Assembly (NCBI GenBank): GCA_937958475.1
Contig: CALFXR010000222.1
Location: forward strand, 1-64,000
Reading direction: 5' to 3'
DNA from: an uncultured Mesorhizobium sp.
GTDB taxonomy: Bacteria > Pseudomonadota > Alphaproteobacteria > Rhizobiales > Rhizobiaceae
Length of the DNA: 64,000 bases
Shown: piece by piece, positions 8,259 to 16,123 of the stretch
Position numbering within the stretch: position 1 is the first letter of the stretch
Layout of the letters: every line of letters begins with the position of its first letter
Translations under genes and position numbers: made by a program
The notes under the pieces: generated by a model
Told to the model about the DNA's origin: nothing
Seen by the model: only the letters and a program-made list of their open reading frames with translations
Database searches by the model: none

Positions 8259-10364
8259 CTACCCCGCCTTCCGCACCCACACCTTGTTGTCGTGGAACGC
8301 CGCGCCGCCATAGGGCGCGGCGGCGTCGGCGCCGGTGAGGACGTTGATTCCCTCGCCGCGCTCGTGGGCGCCGTTCGGCCAGATGCCTTCGGCGATGACG
8401 ACGCCGCGGCGCACGCCGTCGAAGAGGCGCGCATTGAGCACCACCTCGCCGCGGCGGTTGCCGATCTCGACGCGGCCGCCCTCGGCGATGCCGAGATCCT
8501 TCGCATCGTCGGGATGGACCAGCAGTTCCGGCCGCCCCTCGCGGGTCTTCGACGTCGGCGTTTCGGTGAAGGACGAGTTGAGGAAGGAGCGCGCCGGCGA
8601 GGTGGCGAGGCGGAACGGATGCTCGGCGTCGGCCGCCTCGATCAGTTCGACATGGTCGGGGAATTCCGGCAGGCGCTGCCACGGCCCCATCAGGCCGACC
8701 GAGCGCGGCGGCTTGTTCGGCGACGGCCCCCACTCCCATTGAGGGCGGAAGCGGAACTTTCCGTCGGCGTGGCCGAAGCCCTTCAGGTAATGAGCCGTGT
8801 CGAAATCGGGCTGGACGTCGAGCCAGCGGTCGCGCTTCAACTCCTCGTAGGAGCTGCCGTGGCGGGCGAGCATCGTGTCGATGTGCTGGCGCTCGTCCAT
8901 GCCGAAGCCCGGCCGGTCGGCGACGCCGAGGCGCTTCGCCAGTTCCTCGATGACGTGGAGGTTGGTGCGCGGGCCGGCGGGCGGGTCGATCAGCTTCGGC
9001 CCGAGCGTGATGAACTGGTTGCCGCCGCCCTTGTAGAGGTCGTCGTGCTCGACGAACATGGTCGCCGGCAGGACGACGTCGGCGAGTTTGGCCGTATCGG
9101 TCATGAACTGCTCGTGGACGGCGACGAACAGGTCGTCGCGCAGGAAGCCCTGCCGCACCAGCCGCTGCTCGGGGCAGACATTGGCCGGATTGGTGTTCTG
9201 GATGAGCATGGCGGTGACCGGCGGGCCGTTGCGCAGCGACGCGGCGTCGCCGGTGAGGATGCGGCCGACCTGCGACTGGTCGAGGTGGCGGACCGCGGGA
9301 TCGGCCATGCCGTTGCCTTCGAGCAGGCGCTTGTCGAGATGGTAGATGGCGCCGTTGTTGTGGAAGGCGCCGCCGCCCTCGTACTGCCAGCAGCCGGTGA
9401 CCGCGGCGATCGACGCCGCCGCATGCATGTTGACGGCGCCGTTGCGCTGGCGAGCGAAGCCGTAGCCGAGGCGGAAGAAGGTCTTCTTCGTCGTGCCGAC
9501 CAGTTTGGCGAAGGCCTCGATCTCGGCGACGGGCACGCCGCAGATCGCCGAGGCCCATTCGGGCGTGCGGGACTCGAGGTGCGCCTCGAGGCCGGCCGGG
9601 TCGTCGGTGTATTTTTCCAGATAGGCGCGGTCGGCGTGGCCGTCGCGGAAGAGCACGTGCATGACCGCGCAGGCGAGCGCGCCGTCGGTGCCCGGCCTGA
9701 CGACGATGCCGAGGTCGGCCTGCTTCATCGTGGCGTTTTCGTAGACGTCGACGACGACGATCCTGGCCCCGCGCTCCTTGCGGGCGCGGATGGCGTGGGT
9801 CATGACGTTGACCTGGGTGACGACGGCGTTGGTTCCCCAGATCACCACGCAGTCGGACTTCGCCATCTCGCGCGGGTCCGGCCCGGCGAGCCGGCCGGTG
9901 CCCATGACGTAGCCGGTCCAGGCGAGGTTGGTGCAGATCGTGTCGAAGAAGCCGGAGTATCGCTTGGCGTGGCGCAGGCGATTGATGGAATCGCGCTGCA
10001 CGAGGCCCATCGTGCCGGCGTAAAAATAGGGCCAGACCGCTTCCGAGCCGTCCTTCGCCTCGGCGGCGATGAGCTTCTCGGCGACGAGGTCGAGCGCGGC
10101 CTCCCAACTCGCTTCCTTCCAGGCCCCCTCGCCCTTCGCGCCGGCGCGCACCAGCGGCTTCGTCAGGCGGTCGGGATGGTGCACGCGCTCGGCGTAGCGC
10201 GCCACCTTGGCGCAGACGACGCCGGCCGTGTAGCTGTTGTCGCGGGCGCCGTGGACGCGGCCGATGCGGCCATCGCCGAGAAGCTCGACGTCGAGCGCGC
10301 AGGTCGACGGGCAGTCGTGGGGGCAGGCCGAATGGCCGATTCTCAAAGGCGTGTGCTGGTTCAT
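8259..10364 (-). CDS. Molybdopterin-dependent oxidoreductase, DMSO reductase superfamily
   Basis: A 701-residue enzyme of the bis-molybdopterin (DMSO reductase/formate dehydrogenase-like) superfamily. The N-terminus has a [4Fe-4S] motif C-x3-C-x3-C at residues 14-22 with the fourth cysteine near 50 (VVCAK). The central domains show WGTNAVVTQ near 195, the PGTDGALA segment typical of cofactor binding near 240, and the C-terminal dinucleotide-binding domain has NSSFTE and the EGINVLT segment. There is no signal or Tat peptide, so it is cytoplasmic. The natural substrate cannot be read from sequence; annotated relatives are often called anaerobic dehydrogenases. No partner subunit gene is adjacent, and moaD/moaE lie 10 kb away. 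Confidence 0.88.
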   Translation of the reverse strand: MNQHTPLRIGHSACPHDCPSTCALDVELLGDGRIGRVHGARDNSYTAGVVCAKVARYAERVHHPDRLTKPLVRAGAKGEGAWKEASWEAALDLVAEKLIAAEAKDGSEAVWPYFYAGTMGLVQRDSINRLRHAKRYSGFFDTICTNLAWTGYVMGTGRLAGPDPREMAKSDCVVIWGTNAVVTQVNVMTHAIRARKERGARIVVVDVYENATMKQADLGIVVRPGTDGALACAVMHVLFRDGHADRAYLEKYTDDPAGLEAHLESRTPEWASAICGVPVAEIEAFAKLVGTTKKTFFRLGYGFARQRNGAVNMHAAASIAAVTGCWQYEGGGAFHNNGAIYHLDKRLLEGNGMADPAVRHLDQSQVGRILTGDAASLRNGPPVTAMLIQNTNPANVCPEQRLVRQGFLRDDLFVAVHEQFMTDTAKLADVVLPATMFVEHDDLYKGGGNQFITLGPKLIDPPAGPRTNLHVIEELAKRLGVADRPGFGMDERQHIDTMLARHGSSYEELKRDRWLDVQPDFDTAHYLKGFGHADGKFRFRPQWEWGPSPNKPPRSVGLMGPWQRLPEFPDHVELIEAADAEHPFRLATSPARSFLNSSFTETPTSKTREGRPELLVHPDDAKDLGIAEGGRVEIGNRRGEVVLNARLFDGVRRGVVIAEGIWPNGAHERGEGINVLTGADAAAPYGGAAFHDNKVWVRKAG

Positions 10365-10454
10365 CGGGCCAAACTAGCGATTTTGCGGCGGCGCGTGTAG
10401 ACGCGGGGGCGCGAATTGCATTGATGCAGGCGCAACACCGCCGGAAACGCGACG

Positions 10455-11318
10455 ATGAACTACCGCCACGCCTATCACGCCGGGAACTTCGCCGACGTCG
10501 TCAAGCACGTCGTGCTGGCGCGTATCGTCGACTACCTGAAGCGCAAGGACAAGGCGTTCCGCGTCATCGACACGCATGCCGGGCGGGGCTTCTACGACCT
10601 GTCGTCCGTCGAGGCGCAGAAGACCGGCGAATGGCGGGACGGCATCGGCCGCGTGCTGGCGCAGACGTTCCGCGCGGAGGCGGCCGCGCTGCTTGCGCCC
10701 TATCTCGACGCGATCCGCGCCGCCAATCCGGGCGGCGGCGTCACGCACTATCCCGGCTCGCCGTGGATCGTTCGCCACCTGTTGCGCCGGCAGGACCGGC
10801 TGACGGCGATCGAGATGCACCCGCACGACGCCGCAGCCCTCTCCCGCCGGTTCGCCGGCGACATCCAGACCCGGGTGATCGAACTCGACGGCTGGCTGTC
10901 GCTCGGCGCCCATCTGCCGCCCAAGGAGAAGCGCGGGCTGGTCCTCGTCGATCCGCCCTTCGAGGACGCGGGCGAATTCGACCGTCTCGTGGACGGCCTG
11001 GAAAAAGCCTATCGGCGCTGGCCGGGCGGCATCTACGCGCTGTGGTATCCGATCAAGGATCGCCGCGCCGTCAATGCCTTCCGCACGGCCCTGGCCGAGA
11101 CGGGCATTGCGAAGATCGTCGACATCCGCTTCGAGATCCGTCCGGCGGCGTCGGAACCGAGCCTCGACGGATCGGGCATGATCGTGGTCAACCCGCCCTT
11201 TCCGCTGAAGGCGGAGCTGGAGGTCGTCCTGCCGGCGCTGTCGCGGGTGCTTTCCGAGCCTGCCGGCGGATCATGCCGCGTGGTCGAGATCACCGGCGAG
11301 CGGACCGCGGAGGAATGA
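10455..11318 (+). CDS. rlmJ: 23S rRNA adenine-2030 N6-methyltransferase
   Basis: RlmJ methylates A2030 of 23S rRNA using S-adenosylmethionine. The 287-residue length is normal. The family-specific N-terminus MNYRHAYHAGNFADVVKH is present, with the SAM-binding DTHAGRGFYDL near residue 40 and the catalytic DPPFE near 160-164. A second NPPFP-like segment near 250 is usual in the family. The gene is divergent from the molybdopterin enzyme by about 90 bases. Confidence 0.95.
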   Translation: MNYRHAYHAGNFADVVKHVVLARIVDYLKRKDKAFRVIDTHAGRGFYDLSSVEAQKTGEWRDGIGRVLAQTFRAEAAALLAPYLDAIRAANPGGGVTHYPGSPWIVRHLLRRQDRLTAIEMHPHDAAALSRRFAGDIQTRVIELDGWLSLGAHLPPKEKRGLVLVDPPFEDAGEFDRLVDGLEKAYRRWPGGIYALWYPIKDRRAVNAFRTALAETGIAKIVDIRFEIRPAASEPSLDGSGMIVVNPPFPLKAELEVVLPALSRVLSEPAGGSCRVVEITGERTAEE

Positions 11319-11339
11319 GCGCGGCGGCGGGCGCCGCGC
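11319..11339. terminator. GC hairpin between convergent genes
   Basis: An 8-bp stem (GCGCGGCG with CGCCGCGC, loop of five) lies between the rlmJ stop and the stop of the convergent secreted protein gene. There is no T-run on either strand, so it is at most a weak bidirectional terminator. Confidence 0.4.
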
Positions 11340-11340
11340 C

Positions 11341-11790
11341 TCACGGCTCGATGCCGAGGTCCTGGTAGAGCTCGTGAAGGTCGTAGGCCGGCGCCTTCGT
11401 CGCCTCGCAGCCGCCGACATTGGTGCCGTAGGCGCCTTCCATCGGGAAGACGGTTTCGCTCATTCCGTCAGAGCCTTGGCCGGTGAGCCTGATATCCAGA
11501 ATCCGCTTGCCGGCGGCGTCGAGCGTCAGCGTCGGATAGCCGACCCAGGCGTCGGACCGCGTCAGCTTCGCTCCCTCGGCGACGACTTTCGGGACAATCC
11601 TGCCGGTCGCGGGGTCGGAATCGTCCGGCGAGGTCAAGGTGACGATTCCCGTCGCGGAATCGAAGGCGACGACGAAGAACGGCTCGGTGAACCGGCAGGT
11701 GAGCACGCCGGCCGACGCGGCGCCCGTGGGGATCGCAAGCGTCGCGGCGCAACCGAGCGCCGTCCGCGCCAACCGCACAGCGGCGCTCAT
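11341..11790 (-). CDS. Exported protein of unknown function
   Basis: The 149-residue protein begins with a hydrophobic signal peptide ending near ASA (residues 24-27), so it is likely periplasmic. The mature part has two cysteines, one in LTCRFTEPF and one in VGGCEA, that could form a disulfide, and many beta-strand-like stretches. No family is recognised. Its ATG overlaps the stop of the upstream NTF2-like gene by four bases (ATGA), so the two genes are an operon. Confidence 0.7.
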   Translation of the reverse strand: MSAAVRLARTALGCAATLAIPTGAASAGVLTCRFTEPFFVVAFDSATGIVTLTSPDDSDPATGRIVPKVVAEGAKLTRSDAWVGYPTLTLDAAGKRILDIRLTGQGSDGMSETVFPMEGAYGTNVGGCEATKAPAYDLHELYQDLGIEP

Positions 11791-12212
11791 CCCGTGATCC
11801 GGCGCTTCAGCCGCTCGAGGCCGAGGAAGAAGCCGCCGATGCCGTTCGGCCCGTAGGGCTCGTAGGCGCGCAGCGCCGAGACCAGCCCGTCGCGCTCCTC
11901 GGCGACGAACATCTGCGGGAAGGAGAGCTTGCGGCCGCCCTTGAGCACGTGGTTGGTGTCGACCTCGAAGGCCGCCTTCTTCCCGCTCTCATCCAGGAAA
12001 ACCGTCTCGACGGTGAAGCCGAAGCGCTCCATCACGGACAGGCCCCAGTCGAGGCCCTTCTCGATCTCGGCGCGGCCGCGCATCTCGGGCGTCGGGTAGT
12101 GCGGGTCGAAAAGCACGGCGTCGGGGGCGAAGCACGCCATCGCCGTCGCCTTGTCGCGCACCTCCAGTGCCGCCAGCATCCTGCGCATCACCGCCACGAC
12201 CGCCGTTTCCAT
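11787..12212 (-). CDS. NTF2-like (SnoaL-type) protein
   Basis: The 141-residue product has the sequence pattern of the nuclear transport factor 2-like fold: an N-terminal helix with RRMLAALEVRDKATAM, then CFAPDAVLFDPHYP, the RGRAEIEKGLDWG helix and C-terminal strands. Members bind small hydrophobic ligands or act as isomerases and lyases; no specific reaction can be assigned. The ATG at 12212 has GGAGG six bases upstream, better than the GTG at 12218. Co-translated with the downstream exported protein. Confidence 0.75.
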   Translation of the reverse strand: METAVVAVMRRMLAALEVRDKATAMACFAPDAVLFDPHYPTPEMRGRAEIEKGLDWGLSVMERFGFTVETVFLDESGKKAAFEVDTNHVLKGGRKLSFPQMFVAEERDGLVSALRAYEPYGPNGIGGFFLGLERLKRRITG

Positions 12213-12347
12213 GCCCACCCTCCATCGCGTATGTTCCGCTGCGGCAGGTTAGCACCGAACGCCGGCCCGGCAAGGCGTCGCACCGCCTTGACCCTCCCCT
12301 GCTTCGCCATCACACTGCGGCCCAACAGATTCTCCCGGAGAACGACC

Positions 12348-12761
12348 ATGCGCCGTATGGCAAACATCCTCCTCGCCGCCGCGACGATGCTGGCGGCGGG
12401 CGTCGTTGCGTCCGCTGCCGGCGACAGGACGGCCGCCGAGTGCGGCAATGCCGAGATCCTGTCTCGCATCCAGTCGAAGTTCCGCCACCAGGTGACGCAT
12501 GTGCCGCACCTTCCGGACGTCGACATCGTCGAGTTCCGCAAGATCCACCAGCACCGCTACATCCCCTTCGGCGAGAAGCGGCCGATCGCGCGGCGCTACT
12601 GCGGCGCCACGGCCGAACTGTCGGACGGCCGGCGGCGCACGATCTGGTACCTGATCGAGGACCGCATGGGTTTCGCCGGCGTCGGCGACGGCGTCGAGTT
12701 CTGCGTCTCCGGCTTCGACCGCTGGTTCGTCTACAACGGCCGCTGCCGGGTCGTCCGCTAG
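12348..12761 (+). CDS. Exported cysteine-containing protein of unknown function
   Basis: The 137-residue protein has a signal peptide (hydrophobic residues about 5-25, cleavage near SAAG). The mature part contains four cysteines (AECGN, RYCGAT, EFCVSG and NGRCRV), suggesting disulfide bonds in the periplasm. The C-terminus has aromatic-rich strands with WYLIEDRMGF and DRWFVYNG. The ATG is preceded by GGAG eight bases upstream. It is followed after 12 bases by an RNase T2 gene and is probably co-transcribed. Other reading frames of this stretch are longer but lack a ribosome binding site and a sensible protein. Confidence 0.75.
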   Translation: MRRMANILLAAATMLAAGVVASAAGDRTAAECGNAEILSRIQSKFRHQVTHVPHLPDVDIVEFRKIHQHRYIPFGEKRPIARRYCGATAELSDGRRRTIWYLIEDRMGFAGVGDGVEFCVSGFDRWFVYNGRCRVVR

Positions 12762-12773
12762 CCGCGGCGCGCG

Positions 12774-13502
12774 GTGAAGCCGCTCTCCTCTTCACCGGCG
12801 CGCAGGCTGGCGATCGTCGCCCTCCTCGCCGCGGCTCTTGCCGCGCTCTATCTCGACCAGCGCTCGGGAGGGCCCGGCCCGGATGACGCCAGGCCCTCGA
12901 CGCCAGGCGCCGGACCGGTGGCGGCGGGAACGGATTTCGACTTCTACGTGCTGTCGCTGTCGTGGTCGCCGAGCTACTGCGAGGCGGAAGGCGAAGACGC
13001 CAACCGCCAGCAATGCGCCTCGGGACGTCCCTACGCCTTCGTCGTCCACGGGCTGTGGCCGCAATACGAGACGGGCTACCCCGAATCCTGCCCGACCGAC
13101 GATCCCAGCGTTGCCGACACGACGCTACGCGGCCTCTACGACCTGATGCCCTCGGCCGGCCTGATCCGCCACCAGTGGAAGAAGCACGGCAGTTGCACCG
13201 GCCTGTCGAAGGAGGCCTACTTCGCCGTGCTCCGGGCAGCGCGCGGCGCGGTGGACGTGCCCGCCGGCTACCGGCGCCTCGACGACTACCGGACGGTCGA
13301 TCCGGACGCGGTCGAACGCGATTTCCTGGCCGCCAATGCCGGCCTGCCGGCGGACGGCATCGCGGTCACCTGCGACCGCCGCTACCTGCGCGAGGTCAGG
13401 ATCTGCATGACGAAGGATCTCGCCTTCCGCCCCTGTCCGGAGGTCGACCGCAGGGCGTGCGAACTGGACAGGGCCGTGATGCCGCCGGTGCGCGGCGGAT
13501 AG
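12774..13502 (+). CDS. Secreted ribonuclease T2 family protein
   Basis: The 242-residue protein is an RNase T2, a transferase-type endoribonuclease that cleaves single-stranded RNA through 2',3'-cyclic phosphates. Both catalytic signatures are intact: CAS1 with HGLWP near residues 92-96 and CAS2 with HQWKKHGSC near 134-142. Cysteines in the usual positions point to disulfides. A hydrophobic N-terminal segment (about 12-28) acts as signal or anchor, so the enzyme works in the periplasm or outside. Start is GTG at 12774. The preceding small exported cysteine protein is 12 bases upstream and probably in the same transcript; whether it is a partner or inhibitor is unknown. Confidence 0.92.
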   Translation: MKPLSSSPARRLAIVALLAAALAALYLDQRSGGPGPDDARPSTPGAGPVAAGTDFDFYVLSLSWSPSYCEAEGEDANRQQCASGRPYAFVVHGLWPQYETGYPESCPTDDPSVADTTLRGLYDLMPSAGLIRHQWKKHGSCTGLSKEAYFAVLRAARGAVDVPAGYRRLDDYRTVDPDAVERDFLAANAGLPADGIAVTCDRRYLREVRICMTKDLAFRPCPEVDRRACELDRAVMPPVRGG

Positions 13503-13630
13503 TCCGCGCCGGGCGGTTTTTCCATCGGTCCAGCGACGCGTTCTGGTGACAAGGACGGCCGCGGCGCAATAGGCTCCGGCCGTCCGAATCCCGGGGGCGC
13601 CGGGATATCAACCCAGGGAGCCGGCCCGCC

Positions 13631-14227
13631 ATGCCCAAGATCCTCTATTCCTCCGCCTCGCCCTACAGCGCCAAGGTGCGCATGGCCGCCGCCTATGCCG
13701 GCATCGAGGCCGAGTCGGTTTCGACCGACACCAATGCGGAACCGGCGCTGCTCGTCGACAACAACCCGCTGGGCAAGATCCCGGTGCTGATCACCGACGC
13801 GGGCGAGGCCGTCTACGACAGCCGCGCGATCACGCAGTATCTCAACCGCGAATCGAAGAACCGGCTGTTTCCGCGCAACCCCGCGAAACGGACCGAGGCC
13901 GAGCGCCTGGAAGCGTTGGCCGACGGCATCGCCGACTGCCTTCTCGCCCATGTCTACGAACGCCGCTTCCGGCCGGAGGAGAAGATCCACCAGGACTGGC
14001 TGGACAAGCAGTGGAAGAAGGTGACGCGGGCGCTCGACCACCTCAACGCGACGCCGCCGAAGCTGCCGAAGACGATCACCGCGGGCCATCTCGCGCTGCG
14101 CGCCACGCTCGGCTACCTCGCCCTGCGCTTCGACGGCAAGTGGGAAAAAGGCCGCGGCAAGCTGAAGCGCTGGGCGGCGCGCTTCGACGAGAAGTTCCCG
14201 GACCTGGTGCAATACCTGCCGAAGTAG
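13631..14227 (+). CDS. Glutathione S-transferase family protein
   Basis: The 198-residue protein has the thioredoxin-like N-domain of GSTs, with the catalytic-position serine in YSSASPYSAKVRMAA near residues 6-13, the NPLGKIPVL cis-proline loop near 46-54 and the DSRAITQYL segment (glutathione gamma-glutamyl contact) near 62-70. The C-terminal half is helical. The substrate is unknown. It ends at a strong bidirectional terminator shared with the convergent outer-membrane gene. Confidence 0.88.
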   Translation: MPKILYSSASPYSAKVRMAAAYAGIEAESVSTDTNAEPALLVDNNPLGKIPVLITDAGEAVYDSRAITQYLNRESKNRLFPRNPAKRTEAERLEALADGIADCLLAHVYERRFRPEEKIHQDWLDKQWKKVTRALDHLNATPPKLPKTITAGHLALRATLGYLALRFDGKWEKGRGKLKRWAARFDEKFPDLVQYLPK

Positions 14228-14265
14228 GCGCGGGACCGGCGGCGACGGCCGCCCGTTCGAACGAA

Positions 14266-14293
14266 GAAAGCCGGGCGCGACGGCCCGGCTTTC
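14266..14293. terminator. Bidirectional rho-independent terminator
   Basis: A perfect 11-bp stem (GAAAGCCGGGC with its complement, loop GCGACG) sits between the convergent GST and outer-membrane protein genes. A/T runs flank the stem within it, so it can act in both directions. Confidence 0.85.
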
Positions 14294-14316
14294 CCGTTTC
14301 CCGATAAGGGGATGCG

Positions 14317-14979
14317 TCAGAACTTCATGCCGATGCCGAAGGTGACGCGGTTGTCGTGCGAGGAGACCGACTGGTCGCCGCTGCCGGTGTTGAAGGTGCG
14401 GCTGCCGAAGTCCGTGTAGCGGTACTCGATGCGGCCGAAGACGTTTTCCGTCATCTTCACGTCGATGCCGGCGCCGGCGGTCCAGCCGACCAGCGTGTTG
14501 CGGTCGCTGCCGGCGACGTCGCTGATCTTCAGGCTCTGCGCGGCGCCGCCGGCCGTGCCGTAGACCAGCACGTCGTCGGTGACCGCCACGCCCATGCGGG
14601 CGCGCAGCGAGGCGTCGAGGCTGGACTTCGAATCCACCCCGGCATTGTCGCCGGACAGGTTGGCCCAGTTGAGGTCGGCCTCGCCGCCGAAGACGAACAT
14701 GCCGTTCTGGAAGTTGTAGCCGCCGAAGGCGCCGCCGACGAAGCCGCTGGTGTTGATGTCGACGCCGGGCGTGCGGGTCCTGCCGGAGAAGCCGTAACCG
14801 AGCGAGACGCCGGCATAGGGGCCCGACCAGGTGTTGACCGGCGGTGTCTCCAGCGGCGCGGCCGGTGCCGGCGGCTCCTCGTAGACCACGTCGGCGGCAT
14901 GGGCGGGTACCATGCCGATCATGGCGACGAGACCGGCCGCGAGCGCGGTCGACCGGGCGAAAGCGATGTTGGCTGACAT
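14317..14979 (-). CDS. Omp25/Omp31-like outer membrane beta-barrel protein
   Basis: The 220-residue precursor has a signal peptide ending at AHA near residue 28. A short Pro-rich linker (PPAPAAPLETPP) and an eight-stranded barrel follow. Barrel hallmarks are the alternating-residue strands starting with WSGPYAGVSLGYGFSG, GGAFGGYNFQ, FVFGGEADLN, LRARMGVAV, VYGTAGGA, FGRIEYRYTDFG, and the C-terminal RVTFGIGMKF ending in Phe, which is the outer-membrane insertion signal. This is the Omp25/Omp31 (OmpA-like transmembrane) family abundant in Hyphomicrobiales. The ATG at 14979 follows AAGGAG. Convergent with GST and divergent from the SDR gene. Confidence 0.93.
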   Translation of the reverse strand: MSANIAFARSTALAAGLVAMIGMVPAHAADVVYEEPPAPAAPLETPPVNTWSGPYAGVSLGYGFSGRTRTPGVDINTSGFVGGAFGGYNFQNGMFVFGGEADLNWANLSGDNAGVDSKSSLDASLRARMGVAVTDDVLVYGTAGGAAQSLKISDVAGSDRNTLVGWTAGAGIDVKMTENVFGRIEYRYTDFGSRTFNTGSGDQSVSSHDNRVTFGIGMKF

Positions 14980-15358
14980 TGTTCTTAACTCCTTAGCCAC
15001 AGGAACTCTGCAATTCCGTTTGATCATCACCCCGCCGTCGGGGCGGAAACGGTCGGGGCGTCGTGCGGTTCCGAATGTCGTGAGGAATTGAGGCGCAACC
15101 GTTCCGACAATCGGGTCATTCCCTGGCGCGAATGCGGCCGAACCGGGACGTTGCGCGATGGCAACAGGCCTGTCAGGAACCTGCACATTTTCAACGTGTT
15201 GGGCGCTTTGAAGCGGGATGGCGCCGCCCTATATTGGCCTTTCGGCCCCGTCGGACGGGCCCGACCGGGAAGGCGTCGCCACATGGCCGCCTCAGGAATT
15301 GCCGGTTCGTAAACGAAGAAGGGCGCCGCGCGGCGCCGATCCGAACCGGGGGGACGAC
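14980..15358. other. Divergent intergenic region, promoters
   Basis: This 379-base gap separates the outer-membrane gene (leftward) from the SDR-uvrC operon (rightward). It holds the leader of the outer-membrane gene with an AAGGAG site and a plausible rightward promoter at 15208. I see no protein gene in it; short frames that cross it are Arg-rich and unlike anything known. Confidence 0.6.
15208..15235 (+). promoter_or_regulatory. Predicted promoter of the SDR-uvrC operon
   Basis: TTGAAG (15208-15213) and TATATT (15230-15235) are separated by 16 bases, close to the housekeeping sigma consensus. The start site would lie about 115 bases before the SDR start codon. Confidence 0.5.
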
Positions 15359-16123
15359 ATGGCCGAGGGCCCGAAGACCGCACTTGTGACCGGAGGAGCA
15401 CGCCGCATCGGCCGGGCCATCGTCGAGGATCTCGCGGCGAACGGGTTCGCCGTGGCGATCCACGCGCACCGGTCGACGGATCAGGCCGAAGCGCTCGGCC
15501 GGTCGATCGCGGAGCGCGGCGGGCGCGCAGTCGTCGTCGAGGCCGATCTCGGCGACCCGAACGCGGTCGCCGGTCTCGTCGGCGAGGCCGCCTCGCTGCT
15601 CGGCCCGGTCGGCCTGCTCGTCAACAACGCCTCGGCCTTCGAACCCGATACCGTCGAGGATTTCGACTGGGACAGCTGGGACCGGCATTTCGCCCTGCAC
15701 CTGAAGGCGCCGGTGATGCTGGCCCGCCAGATCGCCGCGGGCCTGGCCGGCGGGCAGGAGGGCCTCGTCGTCAACATCATCGACGAGCGCGTGCTCCGGC
15801 TGAACCCGCGCTACTTCTCCTACACGCTGTCCAAGGCGGCGCTGTGGACGGCGACGCAGACCATGGCGCAGGCTTTCGGGCCGCGGGTCCGCGTCAACGC
15901 GATCGGCCCGGGCCCGACGCTGGCCAACGTCCGCCAACGACCGGAGGATTTCCAGGCGCAGCTCGACGGGCTGATCCTCGGACGCGGGCCGGAGCTCGCC
16001 GAATTCGGCGCGACGGTCCGCTATCTCTGGCATGCCCGTTCCGTGACCGGCCAGATGATCGCCATCGACGGCGGCCAGCATCTTGCGTGGGAAACGCCGG
16101 ATGTGACAGGCATGAACGAATGA
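15359..16123 (+). CDS. SDR family oxidoreductase, pteridine reductase-like
   Basis: The 254-residue protein is a classical short-chain dehydrogenase. The cofactor motif TGGARRIG lies near residues 11-18; the Arg-Arg pair favours NADPH, as in pteridine reductases and FolM. NNAS is near 85, the catalytic pair sits in YTLSK near 160-164, and the C-terminal segment with TGQMIAIDGGQH is typical. A role in pterin or folate reduction is possible but is inferred from similarity only. The ATG at 15359 follows GGGGGGA. The stop overlaps the uvrC start (ATGA). The SDR-uvrC-pgsA order is common in rhizobia. Confidence 0.87.
   Translation: MAEGPKTALVTGGARRIGRAIVEDLAANGFAVAIHAHRSTDQAEALGRSIAERGGRAVVVEADLGDPNAVAGLVGEAASLLGPVGLLVNNASAFEPDTVEDFDWDSWDRHFALHLKAPVMLARQIAAGLAGGQEGLVVNIIDERVLRLNPRYFSYTLSKAALWTATQTMAQAFGPRVRVNAIGPGPTLANVRQRPEDFQAQLDGLILGRGPELAEFGATVRYLWHARSVTGQMIAIDGGQHLAWETPDVTGMNE

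Noticed and set aside
8292..10400. Long open frame on the + strand opposite the molybdopterin oxidoreductase
   Set aside because: High GC makes the strand opposite a gene open. The translation is rich in Arg, Gly, Ala and Val with no family motifs, while the minus-strand frame has a full [4Fe-4S] and cofactor signature.
15844..16119. Longer uvrC start
   Set aside because: It would run through the SDR gene in another frame; the ATGA overlap at 16120 gives a clean start.
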